Positions 1 to 5,311 of a DNA stretch of 5,311 nucleotides are shown here, piece by piece. The DNA comes from Muribaculaceae bacterium. Lineage in GTDB: Bacteria; Bacteroidota; Bacteroidia; Bacteroidales; Muribaculaceae. The stretch spans positions 1 to 5,311 of the forward strand of contig JAIDUY010000240.1 of assembly GCA_029059965.1 (NCBI GenBank). The letters run 5' to 3'. Every line of letters begins with the position of its first letter. Within the stretch, counting starts at the first letter, position 1. Made by a program: the position numbers and the translations under genes. The notes under the pieces are model-generated. The model was not told the DNA's origin. It did no database searches and was given only the letters and a program-made list of their open reading frames with translations.

Positions 1-1861
1 ATTCAGGCATCTGAAGCACCAAGCGGAGGGTGTTGGAGCGGGGCTCAGAGGCAAAGGAAGGCACTCCGTCGGGGCTTACGCCGATGACCTGATACTCGCC
101 GGGAACAGTTGCCTTGTAGCTCGTCTGGCGGGTCGTATCGACAGGCTGTCCGTCGCGAAGCACCACATAGTGGCCGATATATTCGATAGGATTCCAGCGA
201 AGCATGTTGTTGACGGGCACTCCGTCGGCGTCGAGGGCGGGATCGTTCTCAAGCCATGCTATGGGAGTGAGGGGAGCCTTGACATTGGCGGTGTGGTTGA
301 TGCCCACGGGCTCGATGGCATTGTCAGCCATGGTGATGACGATGTCATTGGTGCCCGTTATGTCGGCGGGGATTTCGGGAGCATGCTCGCGTCCGTTGAG
401 CGTGAAGCTCTTGATGCGGTTGCCGTAGCCGCGGACGGTTATGTTGAGGATGGCGTCGCGGTAGCGGTAGTTGCTCAGGGTGCGCTCGGCAGCGAGAGCC
501 TCGGGCACGAAGGGCGCGAACGCAAGGCTGTTGCGACGATATTCGATGCCGAACAGGATGCGCTGTGTCAGGGCGATGTTACCGGCCAGACACCACAGCA
601 TGTTGGACGAGTTGAGCTCGGTGGCGATGTCGCCGTTGTCGAGGTTGAAGTTCTCCTTGTTGGTGGCGAACAGGGCGGCGGGACGGAATATGGCTCCGAT
701 GGCCTCGAGGACGCCGCGCTCGTTACCGGCCTTGGCGTTGGCCAGAGCCCAGTAGCTGCCCACCCAAGGCCAGAGAGCGTTGTTGTGGTAGGCGGGCATG
801 TCGGCTATCTGCGGGAAGAAGATGGCCGCGCCGAAGGGAGTCGTCGGATTGCTTGCGGTGATGGTGCGGGCACGCTCAGCGTCGGCAACGTCGTAGAGTA
901 TGGCCAGCGATTCGCCGAGGGTCTCGGCCCTTGGATTGAGGATAAGATGGTTGCGGCCGTACTTATACATGGCGTAGTAGCCCTTGTCGGGCATCCACAG
1001 CTCGCGGTTGACGGCGTCCTCGATCTTGCGGGCGCGCTCGAGATATGCGGGAGCCTCGTCGGCATGGCCGAGCTCGGTGGCGATTTCGGCCAGGGCGCGC
1101 AGGGCCTGGGCATGGACTATAGAGGTGCTGAGAGTTTCGGAATTGTAGATGTCGGCGGTCTGCATCCAGCGCGGATGGCTCTGCTCGCGCCAGTCGATGA
1201 ACGAGGTCTCGCCCTTGACAAGGCCGCCGTCGGTCTGAACGACGAGGGCGTCGTCGGCAAGGCTTTTCTTAATAATCGGATAGATGTACTCGAGCCACTC
1301 GCGCTCGCCGGTGACCTTATATAGCTCGTAGGCGGCAAGAGCCCATATCTCGCGGTCGGAGCTGACGGGCCAGGCGCCGCCGCTGCCGGTGTCCTGGATG
1401 ATGACGCCGTTGGAATTGACCTTCTTCATGAGCGACACCTTGGACGCCAGTGGCTGCATCTGCGCCATCGAAAGGAGGATGGAATAGCTGACGTCGCGGG
1501 TCCATACACCGCCCCATTCCTTGCCCGTGCGCAGGGTAGTGTCAGGTTCGACGGCATTGACCATCTCGTCGAGGGCCATGTTGTAGATGGCTTTATGGAG
1601 GGTGCTTGGCGTGTTCAGCTGAGGATAGGCGCTGATGTCGTTACGCAGCTGCCAGCGGCGTTCTACGGGAAAGCCGTAATGAGGCTGGGCGTAATAGGTG
1701 CTGACGATTTCGAAAGGCGTCGGAGCCGTGGCCATATATTCGCCCTGAGAGATGGTGTCGCCGTGCCAGCTGTAGGCGGGTGTGCTGACAATCTCGGCGC
1801 CGAAAGCGCCCAGGCTGGCCATGGCCATAGCCGAGGCCAGCGCGCTGATTCTGTTTTTCAT
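1..1861 (-). CDS. Secreted six-hairpin (alpha/alpha)6 glycoside hydrolase (MGH1/glycogen-debranching-like), C-terminus cut off by window edge
   Basis: I translated this frame by hand: it is open for 620 codons from the ATG at 1861 to the left edge, with no stop, so the gene is partial at its 3' end. Residues 1-22 look like a Sec signal peptide (MKNR, then a hydrophobic Ala-rich stretch, cleavage near FGA/E), so the product is probably periplasmic or surface-exposed. Residues about 85-440 resemble an (alpha/alpha)6 toroid glycosidase: GGVWTRD at 117-123, SFIDWREQ at 220-227, ALWPWVGSYWALA at 362-374 and ATELNSSNMLWCLAGN at 413-428. The W-T/R-D and WxxxG-type motifs are typical of GH63, MGH1 and amylo-alpha-1,6-glucosidase-like enzymes. 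A beta-sandwich follows (about 440-515), then a fibronectin/Ig-like domain (about 530-615, with LRWNPIE and GEYQVIGVSPDG). The substrate and catalytic acids cannot be assigned from this. The start overlaps the tilS stop as ATGA, which suggests translational coupling. A 384-codon plus-strand frame inside it is a shadow. Confidence 0.88.
   Translation of the reverse strand, partial: MKNRISALASAMAMASLGAFGAEIVSTPAYSWHGDTISQGEYMATAPTPFEIVSTYYAQPHYGFPVERRWQLRNDISAYPQLNTPSTLHKAIYNMALDEMVNAVEPDTTLRTGKEWGGVWTRDVSYSILLSMAQMQPLASKVSLMKKVNSNGVIIQDTGSGGAWPVSSDREIWALAAYELYKVTGEREWLEYIYPIIKKSLADDALVVQTDGGLVKGETSFIDWREQSHPRWMQTADIYNSETLSTSIVHAQALRALAEIATELGHADEAPAYLERARKIEDAVNRELWMPDKGYYAMYKYGRNHLILNPRAETLGESLAILYDVADAERARTITASNPTTPFGAAIFFPQIADMPAYHNNALWPWVGSYWALANAKAGNERGVLEAIGAIFRPAALFATNKENFNLDNGDIATELNSSNMLWCLAGNIALTQRILFGIEYRRNSLAFAPFVPEALAAERTLSNYRYRDAILNITVRGYGNRIKSFTLNGREHAPEIPADITGTNDIVITMADNAIEPVGINHTANVKAPLTPIAWLENDPALDADGVPVNNMLRWNPIEYIGHYVVLRDGQPVDTTRQTSYKATVPGEYQVIGVSPDGVPSFASEPRSNTLRLVLQMPE
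1858..1861 (-). other. ATGA stop/start overlap between tilS and the glycosidase gene
   Basis: Read on the minus strand, the four bases are ATGA: the ATG begins the glycosidase and the TGA ends tilS. Such overlaps usually mean one mRNA and translation of the second gene by re-initiation. The 25 bases upstream (inside the 3' end of tilS) are AT-rich and have no AGGAGG-like sequence, which fits coupling or the weak ribosome-binding sites of Bacteroidetes. The signal-peptide-like start of the downstream product supports this ATG as the true start. Confidence 0.85.
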
Positions 1862-3291
1862 GTCGTTCGCTTAATTATGTTTTGAATAATGTTGTCTTCT
1901 GTGATAGCGGTGCCTGTGTGGACGTCGCCGCAGGGAGGGGCAGTGCCGAGCCGAAGGCGCACATAGGCCCGGCTTTCGGGAGTCAGCGCCCCAAGAGCCG
2001 AGGCACGGATGCCGGCCACCCATACGATATCGTCGTCGCGGGTGAGCAGCCATGTCGAGGCCTTCGTTTCCGAATCGGCCTTGACGTTGGCGAATATGTC
2101 GCTGACGAGTTTCGGGCTACACGAGCCGAAGGGTATCATGCGGTCGCCGCGGCGCCAATGCCGCAGCCTCCATCGGGCAGAAGGATCCAGAGCATAGTCG
2201 GCATCAAGGAAGATGGTGCGGCAGTCGCGGACTTCGTCCCTGAAGCAGTCGACCGGACGGCGGCACACATCGATGCGGACGGGCGTGACTATGTCGCGGC
2301 GCAGCTCTACGGACCAGGAATGCGGGTCGCCGCCGCCGGTGCTTTGGCCTATGACGAGCCGCCCCCTCTCAAGACGGGCTTCCGCTCCTGGCGAGCGGAA
2401 CACCGCACCCGACAGGGTGGAACTGTCGACGATGTCGGAAGCCTGAGTCGGAGTGAATCCGCTGTGACGTATCATCTCGAACAGTATCGATGCTCCATGG
2501 GGTTCGCCGCGCAGGGCGCGCACGTCTATGCTGCCGTCGGACAGAGTATAGGCCTCAGTTTTCGCCCTGATGGCCTCGTTATAGATATCACGAGTGGCTT
2601 CGAGGTTTGTCACGGTGCGAAGGATTGCCTCGCCGGCTCCGGGAAAAAGCTCTTCCATCAAAGGCATCAGACGGTTGCGGATTCTGTTGCGGCGGTGTGC
2701 GTCCGAGGCGTTGGAGCTGTCGACGATGTATGTCAGCCCGCGGCTGTCGATGTAGTGCTCAATCTGCATACGCGATGCCCACAACAGCGGGCGGACGACA
2801 TCGCCGCTACGTGGATTCATCGAGGTGAGTCCGGCGATCCCGCTGCCTCTCATTAGATTGAGAAAGAATGTTTCGGCGCGGTCCTCGCGGTGATGACCCA
2901 CCGCTATGGCCTGCGCTCCGATGCTGTCGGCAAGGTCGGCGAACCAGCCGTAGCGCAGGGTGCGACAGGCCATCTCGACCGATTCGCCGCTTGAGGCCAT
3001 CTGCGCCTGCACGTCAAAGTCGCGTACCGAGAAATCCACATCCAGCGAACGTGCCACTTCAGCGGCATGCAGCATGTCGCGGCGGCTTTCCTCGCCACGA
3101 AGATGGAAATTGCAGTGTGCGGCGACACACCTGTAGCCGAGCTCTGTCAGAACTGCCAGCAGGGCCACAGAATCGGCTCCGCCGCTGAGCGCCACCACGA
3201 CGGGGGCATCGGAGCGGAGCAGTGCGAGGCTTTCGATATAGCAGCGGGTCAGCCCGACAAAATCGGCGTTACTGTGTTTTCGTTTTGGCAT
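1858..3291 (-). CDS. tilS: tRNA(Ile)-lysidine synthase TilS
   Basis: TilS uses ATP and lysine to convert cytidine 34 of the CAU-anticodon isoleucine tRNA to lysidine, so that the tRNA reads AUA and accepts isoleucine. It is a cytoplasmic enzyme and essential in most bacteria. The 477-residue product has the N-terminal PP-loop ATPase: SGGADS at 36-41, HCNFHLRGEES at 59-69, GHHREDRAET at 132-141 followed by LNLMRGSG, RPLL at 167-170, and the RNRIRNRLMP segment at 201-210. The C-terminal TilS domain is seen at about 372-430 (WRLRHWRRGDRMIPFG, KLVSDIF, DIVWVAGIR). The length is slightly above the usual 430-460; the extra is a 25-residue polar tail with no recognised motif. The only Met upstream of the PP-loop is residue 1, which fixes the start. 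No Shine-Dalgarno precedes it, as usual in Bacteroidetes. The stop overlaps the start of the downstream glycosidase gene by four bases. Confidence 0.96.
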   Translation of the reverse strand: MPKRKHSNADFVGLTRCYIESLALLRSDAPVVVALSGGADSVALLAVLTELGYRCVAAHCNFHLRGEESRRDMLHAAEVARSLDVDFSVRDFDVQAQMASSGESVEMACRTLRYGWFADLADSIGAQAIAVGHHREDRAETFFLNLMRGSGIAGLTSMNPRSGDVVRPLLWASRMQIEHYIDSRGLTYIVDSSNASDAHRRNRIRNRLMPLMEELFPGAGEAILRTVTNLEATRDIYNEAIRAKTEAYTLSDGSIDVRALRGEPHGASILFEMIRHSGFTPTQASDIVDSSTLSGAVFRSPGAEARLERGRLVIGQSTGGGDPHSWSVELRRDIVTPVRIDVCRRPVDCFRDEVRDCRTIFLDADYALDPSARWRLRHWRRGDRMIPFGSCSPKLVSDIFANVKADSETKASTWLLTRDDDIVWVAGIRASALGALTPESRAYVRLRLGTAPPCGDVHTGTAITEDNIIQNIIKRTT

Positions 3292-3295
3292 AGTA

Positions 3296-3303
3296 CAAAA
3301 TTA
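3296..3303 (-). promoter_or_regulatory. Candidate -7 promoter element (TAnnTTTG) for tilS
   Basis: On the minus strand the sequence is TAATTTTG, an exact match to the Bacteroidetes sigma-factor -7 consensus TAnnTTTG. It ends only four bases before the tilS ATG, so transcription would begin at or almost at the start codon and the message would have little or no leader. I find no TTTG at the expected -33 distance; that space instead holds two AAATGCG direct repeats and a CGCAGC/GCTGCG palindrome. The match may be chance, but its position directly before the only gene start on this strand favours a real element. Confidence 0.4.
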
Positions 3304-3322
3304 CGCATTTTTCGGCGCATTT
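3304..3322 (-). repeat. Pair of AAATGCG direct repeats upstream of tilS
   Basis: The heptamer AAATGCG (minus strand) occurs at 3304-3310 and again at 3316-3322, with starts 12 bases apart, immediately upstream of the candidate -7 element. Two evenly spaced copies between the -7 and -33 positions could be contacts for a regulator, or could be chance in a short A-rich spacer. Confidence 0.35.
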
Positions 3323-3339
3323 CGCAGCAGTCGGCTGCG
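3323..3339. repeat. Inverted repeat CGCAGC-N5-GCTGCG upstream of tilS
   Basis: The two 6-base arms (3323-3328 and 3334-3339) are perfect complements around AGTCG. On the plus strand the palindrome is followed by an interrupted T-rich stretch (from 3341), so it could act as a weak intrinsic terminator for any plus-strand transcript, but no plus-strand gene lies to its left. On the minus strand it sits roughly 32-48 bases before the tilS start, where an operator would lie. Which role is real, if either, cannot be decided from sequence. Confidence 0.35.
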
Positions 3340-3514
3340 GTTTAAGATTTTCTTAGATTTTAAGTAGTGGCCTTGTCGAAGTCTTTTCCATGCATGGCAG
3401 TTCTCAGAGTCTGCTTTCCTCACTCCAACGCGTTGAGGGGTAGGGCGGTATCGCAACATTCGTCCTCTGACCGTTCTTCCCCGTCCCGTGGCATGATGAC
3501 CTGAAATAAGTAGC

Positions 3515-3529
3515 TGTGATATCGTCACA
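3515..3529. repeat. Small palindrome TGTGA-N5-TCACA
   Basis: Perfect 5-base arms are separated by TATCG. It resembles a CRP/FNR-type operator, but the spacer is 5 bases rather than the usual 6 (CRP), and no gene start is near. Recorded as a site of unknown meaning. Confidence 0.25.
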
Positions 3530-3539
3530 ATCGAACCGG

Positions 3540-3598
3540 CAATCGACGGGTTTCAGGCGCTGAGGCTTCTTAGTCGACAATCCGGACGGGACGCAGGC
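3540..3598. repeat. Imperfect direct repeat, two copies of about 20 bases
   Basis: Copy one (3540-3558) and copy two (3578-3598) share CAATC, GACGGG and CAGGC in the same order. Copy two has two extra bases after CAATC, and the three bases between GACGGG and CAGGC differ (TTT against ACG). The copies begin 38 bases apart. This could be a remnant of a tandem duplication or paired protein-binding or RNA structural units. Confidence 0.4.
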
Positions 3599-3690
3599 CA
3601 CATAAAGTGAGCCGAGAAGCGGGCCACGACAACAGTAACAACGCAAACCGAAGCTCGTTTTTAGCCATAGTCGTCACCCGAAGCGGAGAT

Positions 3691-3717
3691 ATCGTCGCGA
3701 CAATTAAAAGCGACGAT
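3691..3717. repeat. Inverted repeat ATCGTCGC-N11-GCGACGAT
   Basis: The 8-base arms (3691-3698 and 3710-3717) are perfect complements with an 11-base, A-rich loop. No T-run follows on either strand, so it is not an intrinsic terminator. It could be a hairpin in an RNA or an operator. Confidence 0.45.
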
Positions 3718-4014
3718 TGACATAACGCAACCGCGCTTGCTTGCTCCGTAGACTGAATTAGCAAAATCGAACTACCTCATAGCCCCGAGCGGACATATAA
3801 TATATTGTAGCGGAGCAGCCTGAACAATTATATTACAGTCGGAGTTTGTGTGGGCATAGTTGCAAAGCGTAGGGGCAGTCTGTTAAATGAATACATACTT
3901 CTATTTAACATAACTGCAATTATCAAACATATGTTAAGTTTTTGGGGAAAGAGGCACTGAATCGTTTACCGAATTTATTTTGGCCTGACTTGGGGACACC
4001 AGATTGGATGGCAT

Positions 4015-4392
4015 CTAAATGCGGGATCTGCAATAATGTAGACGCAGCAGAATTAAAAGATCAATAATATTGACCGTCCTGCGGGGATTGGCAACACGAA
4101 GGTCCCGACGCATAACAAAGGCGCCGCACTGAAGCGTGCAAAACAAATACTGAGGCTCGAGCAATTCCGCGTCAAATAGACATCGGCGAAATCCAGACGG
4201 CGCCAATCCAACGGAGGCATATAGGCGCACCCGGCAAAGAATCCGCCTCAGCATTTTCCCCCACAGCCATTCTGAGCGCTTGCCTTCCCGTAAGCGTAGA
4301 ACTTGTTCGCTTACGGGAAGGCAAGCAAGAGTCCGGGCGCATACGATTTCTGACGCCTCCTGAGATTTCGATATTTTCATCCTTACCGCCAT
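4015..4392 (-). CDS. Doubtful hypothetical ORF, 125 codons, contains the 19-bp palindrome
   Basis: This is the longest frame in the otherwise gene-free right part: ATG at 4392 with a second possible start four codons later (MKISKSQEAS). I do not recognise the product. It is basic, has several Cys (for instance at positions 18, 23, 52, 71, 83 and 88) and a hydrophobic IIDLLILLRLHY segment near its end, but no clear signal peptide or domain. Against it being a gene: no promoter or ribosome-binding signal upstream, odd amino-acid composition, and the perfect hairpin at 4278-4326 falls inside it (about residues 23-38), which is more typical of a structured or repeated element than of a protein. 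Treat it as possible but more likely spurious. Confidence 0.2.
   Translation of the reverse strand: MAVRMKISKSQEASEIVCARTLACLPVSEQVLRLREGKRSEWLWGKMLRRILCRVRLYASVGLAPSGFRRCLFDAELLEPQYLFCTLQCGAFVMRRDLRVANPRRTVNIIDLLILLRLHYCRSRI
4278..4326. repeat. Perfect 19-bp inverted repeat with 11-nt loop
   Basis: The left arm is 4278-4296 (GCTTGCCTTCCCGTAAGCG) and the right arm 4308-4326 is its exact reverse complement, around the loop TAGAACTTGTT. Each arm also begins with GCTT and ends with AAGC or AAGCG, so each arm could close a small hairpin of its own as an alternative fold. No T-run follows on either strand, so an intrinsic terminator is unlikely. A perfect 19-bp stem is far beyond chance in a 5-kb window and suggests a maintained or recently duplicated element: RNA hairpin, cruciform, protein site, or the core of a dispersed repeat. 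Confidence 0.9.
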
Positions 4393-4600
4393 TAGGCCGA
4401 AAAAACTAAATTATTAGCGTAGCGGCTCATAAGCGAACCGAGATAGTCAAGGAGTCCTACAGAATTATAGGTACGTAGGAATCATTCTTCGATGCTGTCT
4501 GCGCACATACCAAGGCAGATTTCGAAGAAGACGAGCCGACTCGCACACTGTCGACCGTACCGTCCAAGCGCAGTTCACAGCCAGATTCACAGTTTGAGAA
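4393..4600. other. Gene-free stretch with two consecutive hairpins
   Basis: No coding frame is evident. Two inverted repeats lie within 75 bases. The first is TCCTAC/GTAGGA at 4455-4460 and 4475-4480. The second is TTCTTCGA/TCGAAGAA at 4485-4492 and 4522-4529, enclosing an inner TCTGC/GCAGA stem at 4498-4502 and 4515-4519. The second forms a two-part stem with a small internal loop and a 12-nt apical loop. Neither is followed by a T-run. They could belong to a structured RNA, on either strand. Confidence 0.45.
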
Positions 4601-5261
4601 AAATTAATTTGGATATAAAAACAGGCAAAATATGCGATTATTAGATTTTTAGCTGCGTTTTGCGAACATTTTAGACCCGCGAGATTGTTATATTTACAAA
4701 GAATTGAAGGACGGTAGGCAATTATTTACAAATAACGCTTATTTGAGTCGAAGATTCTCGATGTTGCGGTGAAATGCTGCCCGATTTACATTTCAGAATG
4801 CAGCCGAGACGCAAATAATTTGCAAATGCATTCACAATTCGGCCGCGCTCAAATGGTTCGATTTAGAATCGCCAACCACTCGCCGATAAAAGAAAAACGC
4901 CAAATTCACATTTCAATACAACTCCAATAAAGCAGGTTTGTCAGTCGCGAACCCACTAAAACCGCATCCAACACTTTTTAACAAGCTACACAATCAGCTA
5001 AAACCCAGATAAATTCAATGCAAATATAAATTAATGGTTCAGTAGTTTGCGAATCCCCACAGCAGTAGGCACCACAGCACTTTAGCTATATCACATTCAG
5101 CTGATACTAATTTATTTACTTAGTTTTGATAAATAATACCTTTAAGCAAGTGCGACTACCCTACTGCTCTCGGTTCGAGGAAAATTTATGAATTTAAAAT
5201 CCAACATTAACGTTGGTAAATTACTTAGTTGTCATTTGTATATTCGTATTTAAAATTGCAA
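4601..5261. other. AT-rich intergenic DNA leading to a plus-strand promoter
   Basis: Base composition changes visibly near 4600 to A- and T-rich sequence with many short runs and stops in all frames, as expected of non-coding upstream DNA. It holds several small palindromes: CAAATAA-CGC-TTATTTG (4729-4745), GCAAAT-A-ATTTGC overlapping ATTTGCAAAT (4811-4827) and CCAAC-N6-GTTGG (5201-5216). There is also a direct repeat of CACAGCA (5058-5064 and 5073-5079). An isolated TAGTTTTG at 5121-5128 matches the -7 promoter consensus but has no -33 partner. Confidence 0.55.
4770..4804 (+). other. Possible small H-type pseudoknot
   Basis: TGAAATG (4770-4776) is complementary to CATTTCA (4789-4795), and CTGC with the shared G (4776-4780) is complementary to GCAGC (4800-4804). 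The order stem1, stem2, stem1', stem2' is that of a pseudoknot. The stems are short and one base would be shared, and no gene start is near, so this is only a candidate RNA structure. Confidence 0.2.
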
Positions 5262-5293
5262 TTTGCATAATCAAATTATTCTTTTTACATTTG
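5262..5293 (+). promoter_or_regulatory. Bacteroidetes-type promoter (TTTG-N20-TAnnTTTG) for a gene beyond the right edge
   Basis: TTTG at 5262-5265 is followed by 20 bases and then TACATTTG at 5286-5293, an exact match to the -33/-7 pair of the Bacteroidetes primary sigma factor, with the expected spacing. Transcription would start a few bases later, close to 5300, on the plus strand, so the first gene would lie outside the window. The AT-rich surroundings and the CCAAC/GTTGG palindrome about 45 bases upstream fit a promoter region. This is the best promoter match in the window. Confidence 0.6.
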
Positions 5294-5311
5294 CACATTG
5301 TAAAATTTACC

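Larger units (their letters stand above)
3340..4014. other. Stretch without a recognisable gene, moderate GC, several short repeats
   Basis: This stretch lies upstream of tilS and has no frame that reads like a protein family I know. Short minus-strand frames (about 64-80 codons between 3301 and 3764) overlap each other in different registers, are rich in Cys, Arg and Ser, and lack a credible start context, so I leave them out. What it does contain is an imperfect direct repeat (3540-3598), a TGTGA-N5-TCACA palindrome (3515-3529), an ATCGTCGC/GCGACGAT hairpin (3691-3717) and, after about 3760, more AT-rich DNA. No tRNA T-arm with a matching stem was found on either strand. Confidence 0.6.

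Noticed and set aside
170..1324. Plus-strand open frame of 384 codons
   Set aside because: It is antisense to the glycosidase gene. Its product is a Gly/Val/Asp-rich string without domain motifs, while the minus-strand translation has a signal peptide and glycosidase motifs. The open frame is a by-product of GC-rich third codon positions.
1882..2856. Plus-strand open frame of 324 codons
   Set aside because: It lies opposite tilS, whose motifs are unmistakable, and shows the same low-information composition as other antisense shadows.
3301..3764. Several overlapping minus-strand frames of 64-80 codons
   Set aside because: They overlap in different registers, have no recognisable family, and lack start signals; at least two of them must be false and nothing favours the others.
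4278..4326. The 19-bp palindrome as an intrinsic terminator
   Set aside because: No run of T follows the stem on either strand and no gene ends next to it.
4327..4345. AGAGTCCGGGC resembles the conserved 5' block of RNase P RNA
   Set aside because: The fuller GAGGAAAGTCCGGGC context is missing, and I could not find the matching downstream ACAGAA block with its pairing partner or the closing helix. Probably coincidence.
5021..5028. Minus-strand TATATTTG, and TATGTTTG at 3924-3931, as promoters
   Set aside because: Both match the -7 consensus, but neither has a TTTG at -33 distance and no credible minus-strand gene starts just downstream. In AT-rich DNA such matches are expected by chance.
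5170..5190. GGTTCGAGG resembles a tRNA T-loop
   Set aside because: The flanking bases do not form a T-stem and no acceptor or anticodon stem could be laid out around it. The same holds for the GGTTCGATT near 4855 and the reverse-strand GTTCGATT near 3530.

Overview
The window looks like a piece of a Bacteroidota chromosome, most likely an order Bacteroidales gut-type genome. The reasons are a secreted carbohydrate-active enzyme of the kind common there, start codons without a Shine-Dalgarno sequence, and two matches to the Bacteroidetes promoter element TAnnTTTG, one of them with a well-spaced upstream TTTG. The taxonomic placement is inference; there is no rRNA or other direct marker in the window.

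The left 3.3 kb is dense, GC-rich coding DNA, all read on the minus strand (right to left). The first gene in that direction is tilS, the tRNA(Ile)-lysidine synthase (1858-3291). It overlaps the next gene by four bases (ATGA). That next gene (1-1861, running off the left edge) encodes a secreted (alpha/alpha)6 six-hairpin glycosidase with a signal peptide and a C-terminal immunoglobulin/fibronectin-like domain. The pair is probably cotranscribed from a promoter just before tilS, although a tRNA-modifying enzyme and an exported glycosidase have no obvious functional link. Long open frames on the opposite strand of both genes are shadows created by the GC-rich codon use.

The right 2 kb (about 3304-5311) holds no gene that can be named. 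From about 3304 to 4600 it is moderately GC-rich and contains short minus-strand open frames (the best is 125 codons at 4015-4392), several inverted repeats, an imperfect direct repeat, and one striking perfect 19-bp inverted repeat with an 11-nt loop at 4278-4326. From about 4600 to the right edge the DNA is clearly AT-rich and looks like upstream regulatory DNA. It ends in a good Bacteroidetes-type promoter (5262-5293) pointing right, so a plus-strand gene probably starts just outside the window. The region is therefore divergent intergenic DNA, unusually long. It may be an RNA locus, a dispersed repeat or a decayed element, but the sequence alone does not decide which.

No tRNA, rRNA, CRISPR array, transposase or recognisable origin was found.
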